Made by a program: the position numbers and the translations under genes. Of a stretch of DNA of 10,449 bases, positions 6,500 to 10,449 are shown piece after piece (position 1 is the first letter of the stretch; every line of letters begins with the position of its first letter). Source of the DNA: Alphaproteobacteria bacterium (GTDB lineage Bacteria; Pseudomonadota; Alphaproteobacteria; SHVP01). The stretch covers positions 1 to 10,449 of the forward strand of contig SHVP01000082.1 in NCBI GenBank assembly GCA_009694165.1. The letters run 5' to 3'. The notes under the pieces were generated by a model. That model ran no database searches. It worked only from the letters and a program-made list of their open reading frames with translations, and had not been told where the DNA came from.

Positions 6500-6585
6500 G
6501 GCGCGATCTCGATCCAAGTCTATGAACGGGCAGCGATCGGTCCGATCATCATGACAGATGGCCCTCGCCGCCGCAACGGCAAGTC
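6500..6585. other. fbpC-tatA intergenic gap with a 13-bp palindrome
   Basis: This 86-base gap separates the iron-transport genes from tatABC. It contains a perfect palindrome, GATCGG-T-CCGATC (6535-6547), about 36 bases before the tatA start. That could be a regulator site or a weak hairpin; no T-run follows. A weak promoter-like pair on the minus strand (TTGCGG, 17 bases, CATGAT) is also possible but poor. I see no clear terminator. Confidence 0.35.
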
Positions 6586-7686
6586 CTACGGCGCTTGGCC
6601 TGGGTCTACCGTCGTGGCGCTCGGAAACACATGGACTCGCGCCGGATCGAGCCGGAACCGGATCCGGCTTCCCGGAACCGGCAGGAACCGCCCTGACACC
6701 CGCGCCTTGAAACGATAGGTGCCAACTTCCGGCGCCTCGATGCAAAGCCCAAGCAGACTAGCCCGGCCAAGGAGCCGCGCACTCTCGACCCTCGCCTCTG
6801 GCGCGCCGGCGTCCTCGTCGGCCAGCATGATCGCCTCCGGCCGCACCAGCACCAAAACTGCCGTATGCTCGGCGATCCCGGCCACCGGCAAGACGCCCAG
6901 CACGGTCTCGACCGCGCCACCCCGGACAACGCCGAGCAGCCGGTTCACTTCGCTAAAGGTCTCAGCGACAAAGGGATCAACAGGCCGGAAATAAAGTGTC
7001 TCGGGGTCACCGACCTGCACGATCGCCCCACCGCGCATGATCGCGATCCGGTCGGCGAGCAGCATCGCTTCCTCGGGATCGTGGGTCACCATCACGGCGG
7101 TGACGCCGGTCGCCCGGAGCGCCCGCAGACAGTCGTCGCGAACCTGGTCCCTGAGGCGCGCATCAAGCCCCGAGAAGGGTTCGTCCAGCAACAAAAGCCG
7201 CGGCCCCGGCGCCAAGGCGCGGGCGAGTGCCACCCTTTGCTGCTGGCCGCCGGAAAGCGTATGGGGAAACTGGCGCCCGAGGTGCCGGACACCGGTCTGG
7301 TCCAGCGCTTGCGCCGCCCGCGCTTTGCGCTCGGCGCGCGGCAAGCCGCTGAGCCCGAACGCGACATTGTCAAAGACCGAAAGATGGGGAAAGAGGGCAA
7401 AATCCTGGAACACAAATCCGATGCCGCGCGCCTCGGGCGGCAGTTCGACGCCGGGCGCCGCGACCTCGCGCCCGCCAATAGCAACGCGGCCAGCGGCAAG
7501 AGGCTCGATTCCGGCGATGCTGCGCAAGAGCGTCGATTTGCCGCAACCGCTCGGGCCGAGAAGGCACATGACCTCGCCGTCGCGCACCGCGAGCGTCGTC
7601 TCCCGGATCGCGAAGACGTCGCCGAAGCATACGCTCACACCGTCGAGGCGAAGGGCGTCCGGCCTATCAGTCACCAAGGGCGCCAC
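6586..7686 (-). CDS. fbpC: Ferric-iron ABC transporter ATP-binding protein
   Basis: This is the cytoplasmic ATPase that powers the FbpB permease. Motifs in order are Walker [10 protein letters not shown] (44-52), Q-loop Q94 in VFQDFALFP, signature LSGGQQQR (144-151), Walker B LLLLDEP (164-170) with E169, D-loop SGLD, and switch H202 in VTHDPEEAM. After about residue 240 a C-terminal TOBE-like domain follows (LVRPEAIML near 280). The 366 aa length suits the FbpC/PotA-type group. The long form starts at GTG 7686, overlapping fbpB by 20 bases. GTG at 7674 (residue 5) would give an 8-base overlap and is equally plausible. Iron as substrate is inferred from the neighbouring binding protein. Confidence 0.93.
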   Translation of the reverse strand: MAPLVTDRPDALRLDGVSVCFGDVFAIRETTLAVRDGEVMCLLGPSGCGKSTLLRSIAGIEPLAAGRVAIGGREVAAPGVELPPEARGIGFVFQDFALFPHLSVFDNVAFGLSGLPRAERKARAAQALDQTGVRHLGRQFPHTLSGGQQQRVALARALAPGPRLLLLDEPFSGLDARLRDQVRDDCLRALRATGVTAVMVTHDPEEAMLLADRIAIMRGGAIVQVGDPETLYFRPVDPFVAETFSEVNRLLGVVRGGAVETVLGVLPVAGIAEHTAVLVLVRPEAIMLADEDAGAPEARVESARLLGRASLLGLCIEAPEVGTYRFKARVSGRFLPVPGSRIRFRLDPARVHVFPSATTVDPGQAP

Positions 7687-9364
7687 CCCCGGTCGCTCCG
7701 GGCCTGGCCAATCCGACCGCCCGGCTCAAGAGAACCACCGGGATAAGTCCGGCCAGCACGATCGCCAGCGCCGGCGGCCCGGCATCGGCCAGCCGTTCGT
7801 CGACGGCAAGCTGATAGACCCTGATCGCTAGCGTATCGAAATCGAAAGGCCGCATGATGATGGTGGCCGGCAGTTCCTTGACGGTCTCGACGAAGACGAG
7901 AAGCATGGCGGTAAGGACGCTGCCACGCATGAGGGGCGCGTGGATACGGGCAAGCGTCTGCCCGACATTGCAGCCCAGGGTCCGCGCCGCGCCGTCCATG
8001 CTGGGGGTGATGCGCGCTAGGCCCGATTCGAGAGAGCCATGGGCAACCGCCATGAAGCGCACGACGTAGGAAAACGTGACGGCAACGATCGTGCCGCTCA
8101 GGATGAGCCCGGTGCCGACGCCGAACAGGTCGCGCGCCATCCCGTCGATCCGTTGATCGATCCAGGCGAAGGGCACGAGAATGCCGACCGCGATCACCGC
8201 GCCGGGAAAGGCGTAGCCGCTGCTTGCGATCTGCGCGGCAATGCCAGTCACTGCCCGCGGCCACAGCCGCCGGCCATAGGCGACGACAAGGCCGAGCGCC
8301 GCGCAGACCACCGCCGCAATTAGGGCGAGGACGACGCTGTTCGCGGCTTCCGTCAGGAAACGGGCGTCGACCATGCGCCTGGCGCCGATGGCGGCGCCAG
8401 CCACCAGGGCGGCGACGGGAAGGACGAACCCAAGCCCTACCAAGGCCGCGCAAAGTGCGCTCACCGCCCCGGCCTTGGACCCCCGCAAAGCAAGGCGCGG
8501 CAGCGGCCGGTAACGCGTGGTCGCATGGAACGTGCGCCGCTCCAGGCGCGACCACCGTTCGAGGCCGATGAGCACGAACACGGCGAAAGCGAGGATCGCT
8601 GCCAGCTGGGCTGCGACCTGCGGTTCGCCCATCCCAAACCAGGTTCGAAAAATTCCGGTCGTTAGGGTGTCCACGCCGAAATACTGCACCGTGCCGAAAT
8701 CGTTCAGCGCTTCCATCAAGGCGAGGGCAACGCCAATGGCGATGGCGGGCCTGGCCAGGGGCAAGGCGACGGCGAAAAAGCTTTTCCACGGCCCGCAGCC
8801 AAGCGTCCGGCTCGCCTCGAGAACGCAAACCGACTGTTCGACGAAGGCGGCGCGGGCAAGCAGATATACATAGGGATAGAACACGAGGGTCATCATCACG
8901 GCGGCGCCCGGCAACGAGCGGATCTCGGGGAACCAGTAATCGGCCACCGCAAGCCTGAAGGTCGCTCGGATTGCCACCTGGATGGGACCGGCGACGTCCA
9001 AGAGGCTCGTATAGGTGTAGGCGATCACATAGGCCGGCAAGGCCATCGGCGTGACCAGCGCCCATTCGAACAGGCGCCGGCCCGGAAATTGGCACATGGT
9101 CACGAACCAGGCCGCTGCAGTCCCGAGCACCAAGGTGCCCGATCCCACCGCGACGGCAAGCCAGACGGAATTCGCGACATAGCGCCCGAGAACGGTGTCT
9201 GCCAAGTGCTGCCAGGCCGGCGACGCCGGCAGGGCCAGTGATGCGAAAACAACCAGGATCGGCACACTGATCAGCCCTGCCACCGCCATCGCCGCCAAAG
9301 GCCAGCCGCCCGGCGATCGAAGACGCAGGGCGGCTGGGTTGGGCGAAAGCGGATGAGTAGCCAT
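7667..9364 (-). CDS. fbpB: Ferric-iron ABC transporter permease (fused two-domain)
   Basis: This inner-membrane permease carries Fe3+ received from FbpA. At 565 aa it is a tandem of two binding-protein-dependent permease domains, typical of FbpB proteins, with about 12 hydrophobic helices. Each half has the EAA loop that docks on the ATPase: LEASRTLGCGPWKSFF...LPLARPAI (about 183-209) and DGAARTLGCNVGQTLARIHAPLMRG (about 458-481). The second half contains VFVETVKELPATIIMRP, a strong signature of this family. The frame can open at TTG 9367, but the ATG one codon later (9364) is the better start. It is 97 bases after fbpA, an unusually wide gap for this set, and overlaps fbpC at its end. Confidence 0.95.
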   Translation of the reverse strand: MATHPLSPNPAALRLRSPGGWPLAAMAVAGLISVPILVVFASLALPASPAWQHLADTVLGRYVANSVWLAVAVGSGTLVLGTAAAWFVTMCQFPGRRLFEWALVTPMALPAYVIAYTYTSLLDVAGPIQVAIRATFRLAVADYWFPEIRSLPGAAVMMTLVFYPYVYLLARAAFVEQSVCVLEASRTLGCGPWKSFFAVALPLARPAIAIGVALALMEALNDFGTVQYFGVDTLTTGIFRTWFGMGEPQVAAQLAAILAFAVFVLIGLERWSRLERRTFHATTRYRPLPRLALRGSKAGAVSALCAALVGLGFVLPVAALVAGAAIGARRMVDARFLTEAANSVVLALIAAVVCAALGLVVAYGRRLWPRAVTGIAAQIASSGYAFPGAVIAVGILVPFAWIDQRIDGMARDLFGVGTGLILSGTIVAVTFSYVVRFMAVAHGSLESGLARITPSMDGAARTLGCNVGQTLARIHAPLMRGSVLTAMLLVFVETVKELPATIIMRPFDFDTLAIRVYQLAVDERLADAGPPALAIVLAGLIPVVLLSRAVGLARPGATGGGALGD

Positions 9365-9461
9365 CAACTCGAACCGGACGTCAGCACGATCAGCAAGAGG
9401 CGCACCATGCCGGAGCCAGGGCGGACGTCAAGCATCACATCCAGGGGGCCCGCCACCGCGA
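9365..9461. other. fbpA-fbpB spacer
   Basis: This 97-base gap shows no terminator hairpin and no clear promoter. GGACGTCA occurs twice (about 9376 and 9423, roughly 47 bases apart). On the minus strand a 14-codon frame starts at ATG 9408 and ends at a TGA that overlaps the fbpB ATG by one base; it lacks a ribosome site. I see no convincing gene. Confidence 0.3.
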
Positions 9462-10448
9462 TCAACGCCAGCCGACCCGGTCCATCAACCGCACTGCCTC
9501 GGCCGTCACCCGGCCGATTCCGGCCAGCGACCGGCCGTCCTCTTTGAAGGTGCCAAGATCCCGGATCACGCCGGTGGTCTCGACGCCGGGCCTGACCGGA
9601 TACTCGAAATTCGCCTCAGCGAAAACGCGCTGCGCGTCCGGCGTGACCAGGAACTCGAGGAAGCGGATCGCCTCTTGCCAATGCGGTGCATGACGCGCGA
9701 CACCGGCGCCGCTGATGTTCACATGGGTTCCCCAACCATTCTGATTAGGAAAGATAACCCCCACTTTTGCGGCGATGGCGCGATCCTCGGGGTCACGCGA
9801 CGTCATGAGGTGCCCGAGATAGTAGGTGTTCACCACCGCCAGATCGCCGACACCTTCGGCAACCCCCTTGATCTGGTCACGATCGCCGCCACGCGGCGGG
9901 CGGGCCAGATTGGCGACCAGCGCCCGCGCCCATTCCTCCGATTTTTCGACACCATGCACGCCAATCATCGAGGCCGTCAGCGACTGGTTGTATTCATGGG
10001 TGGACGAGCGGATCAGGATCTTTCCTTGCCAACGCCGATGGGCCAGGTCCTCGTAAGACTCAATCGATGCCGGATCGACCCGATCCCGCGCATAGACGAT
10101 GACGCGCGCGCGCTTGGTCAGTGCGAACCAGTGACCATCGGGATCGCGAAGGGAGCTGGGAATAGCCTGTTCGAGCGCGCCCGATTTTACCGGCGCCAAG
10201 AGCCCCGCCGCCCGCGCCCGGGTCAGCTGGGCGACATCCGCAGTGATGAACAGATCGGCCGGCGAGTTCGCCCCTTCGCTGCGCAGGCGTTCGATCAGCT
10301 GCCCCGCCGACGCCGATACGACGTTCACTTTGATCCCGCTTTCGGCAGTGAACCGAGCATAGAGCTGGGCATCGGCTTCGTAATGTCTTGATGTGTAGAG
10401 ATTGACTTCGGCCGCCATTGCCGCGGGCCCACCCCCTGCCGCAAGAAG
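9462..10448 (-). CDS. fbpA: Ferric-iron-binding periplasmic protein, FutA/FbpA type (5' end outside window)
   Basis: This is the periplasmic receptor that delivers Fe3+ to FbpB. The frame stays open to the right edge. Reading past the first in-window ATG (10418) gives LLAAGGGPAAMA before A-E-V-N-L-Y-T-S-R-H-Y, i.e. the end of a signal peptide with cleavage near AMA/AE. The ATG at 10418 is therefore internal and the true start is off-window. Counting from that Met, H12 and Y13, Y143, and Y199-Y200 match in spacing the His-plus-four-Tyr iron site described for cyanobacterial FutA1. Other family blocks are SPADLFITADVAQLTRA, NLARPPRGGDRDQIK, FPNQNGWGTHVNISGAGV, and the C-terminal LMDRVGWR. It heads fbpABC, whose promoter and any iron-responsive operator are outside the window. 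Confidence 0.95.
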   Translation of the reverse strand, partial: LLAAGGGPAAMAAEVNLYTSRHYEADAQLYARFTAESGIKVNVVSASAGQLIERLRSEGANSPADLFITADVAQLTRARAAGLLAPVKSGALEQAIPSSLRDPDGHWFALTKRARVIVYARDRVDPASIESYEDLAHRRWQGKILIRSSTHEYNQSLTASMIGVHGVEKSEEWARALVANLARPPRGGDRDQIKGVAEGVGDLAVVNTYYLGHLMTSRDPEDRAIAAKVGVIFPNQNGWGTHVNISGAGVARHAPHWQEAIRFLEFLVTPDAQRVFAEANFEYPVRPGVETTGVIRDLGTFKEDGRSLAGIGRVTAEAVRLMDRVGWR

Positions 10449-10449
10449 C

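Noticed and set aside
6500..6745. N-terminal extension of tatA
   Set aside because: It overlaps the fbpC 3' end in another frame and would put a long charged region before the TatA membrane helix; the ATG at 6499 gives a standard TatA.
6865..7831. Long plus-strand open frames opposite fbpC and the end of fbpB
   Set aside because: They mirror the ABC ATPase coding sequence and show no domain or ribosome site.
7671..9095. A 474-codon minus-strand frame overlapping fbpB in another reading frame
   Set aside because: The fbpB frame has clear permease helices and EAA loops; this one is Arg-rich without membrane segments.
9364..9408. 14-codon frame ending in a TGATG overlap with fbpB
   Set aside because: It has no ribosome site and is too short to judge; the overlap could be chance.

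Overview
The window is an ordinary, GC-rich, densely packed piece of bacterial chromosome. Its best fit is an alphaproteobacterium, probably Rhodospirillales-like. Three things point that way: the gene block tatA-tatB-tatC-serS-surE-pcm-LysM/M23, the FutA/FbpA-type ferric transporter, and a Sir2 protein of the sort common in that class. The taxonomic call rests on remembered gene order and protein flavour, not on a search. I see no phage, transposon, CRISPR array, toxin-antitoxin pair, tRNA or rRNA, and no strong candidate for an undescribed system.

Layout: on the plus strand, 2-139 is the tail of a thiolase and 151-927 is a Sir2 NAD-dependent protein deacylase 11 bases behind it, probably co-transcribed. 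Everything from 959 to the right edge is on the minus strand, so sir2 and the last minus-strand gene converge with only 31 bases between them. In transcription order (right to left), the minus strand first carries a ferric-iron ABC transporter: fbpA (9462 to beyond the edge), fbpB (7667-9364) and fbpC (6586-7686). It is followed by the twin-arginine translocase tatA (6251-6499), tatB (5822-6214) and tatC (5015-5818). Next come seryl-tRNA synthetase serS (3664-4941), surE (2883-3671), pcm (2239-2886) and an NlpD/DipM-like LysM-LytM envelope protein (959-2242). No gap exceeds 300 bases.

How the genes work together: FbpABC imports Fe3+ from the periplasm. TatABC exports folded proteins. SerS charges tRNA-Ser. 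SurE (nucleotidase) and Pcm (isoaspartyl repair methyltransferase) form a classic stationary-phase/stress pair that is next to nlpD in many proteobacteria. The NlpD-like protein lacks several LytM zinc ligands and so probably activates amidases instead of cutting peptidoglycan. serS, surE, pcm and nlpD overlap by 4-8 bases, which suggests translational coupling from a likely promoter just upstream of serS.

The feature most worth a second look is a cluster of five short tandem duplications (15-18 bp units) between 655 and 2243. Two lie inside sir2, where they appear to enlarge a loop by about six residues. One surrounds and supplies the nlpD stop codon. One lies in the nlpD linker. One forms the region where pcm ends and nlpD starts. 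Nothing similar was noticed in the other 8 kb.
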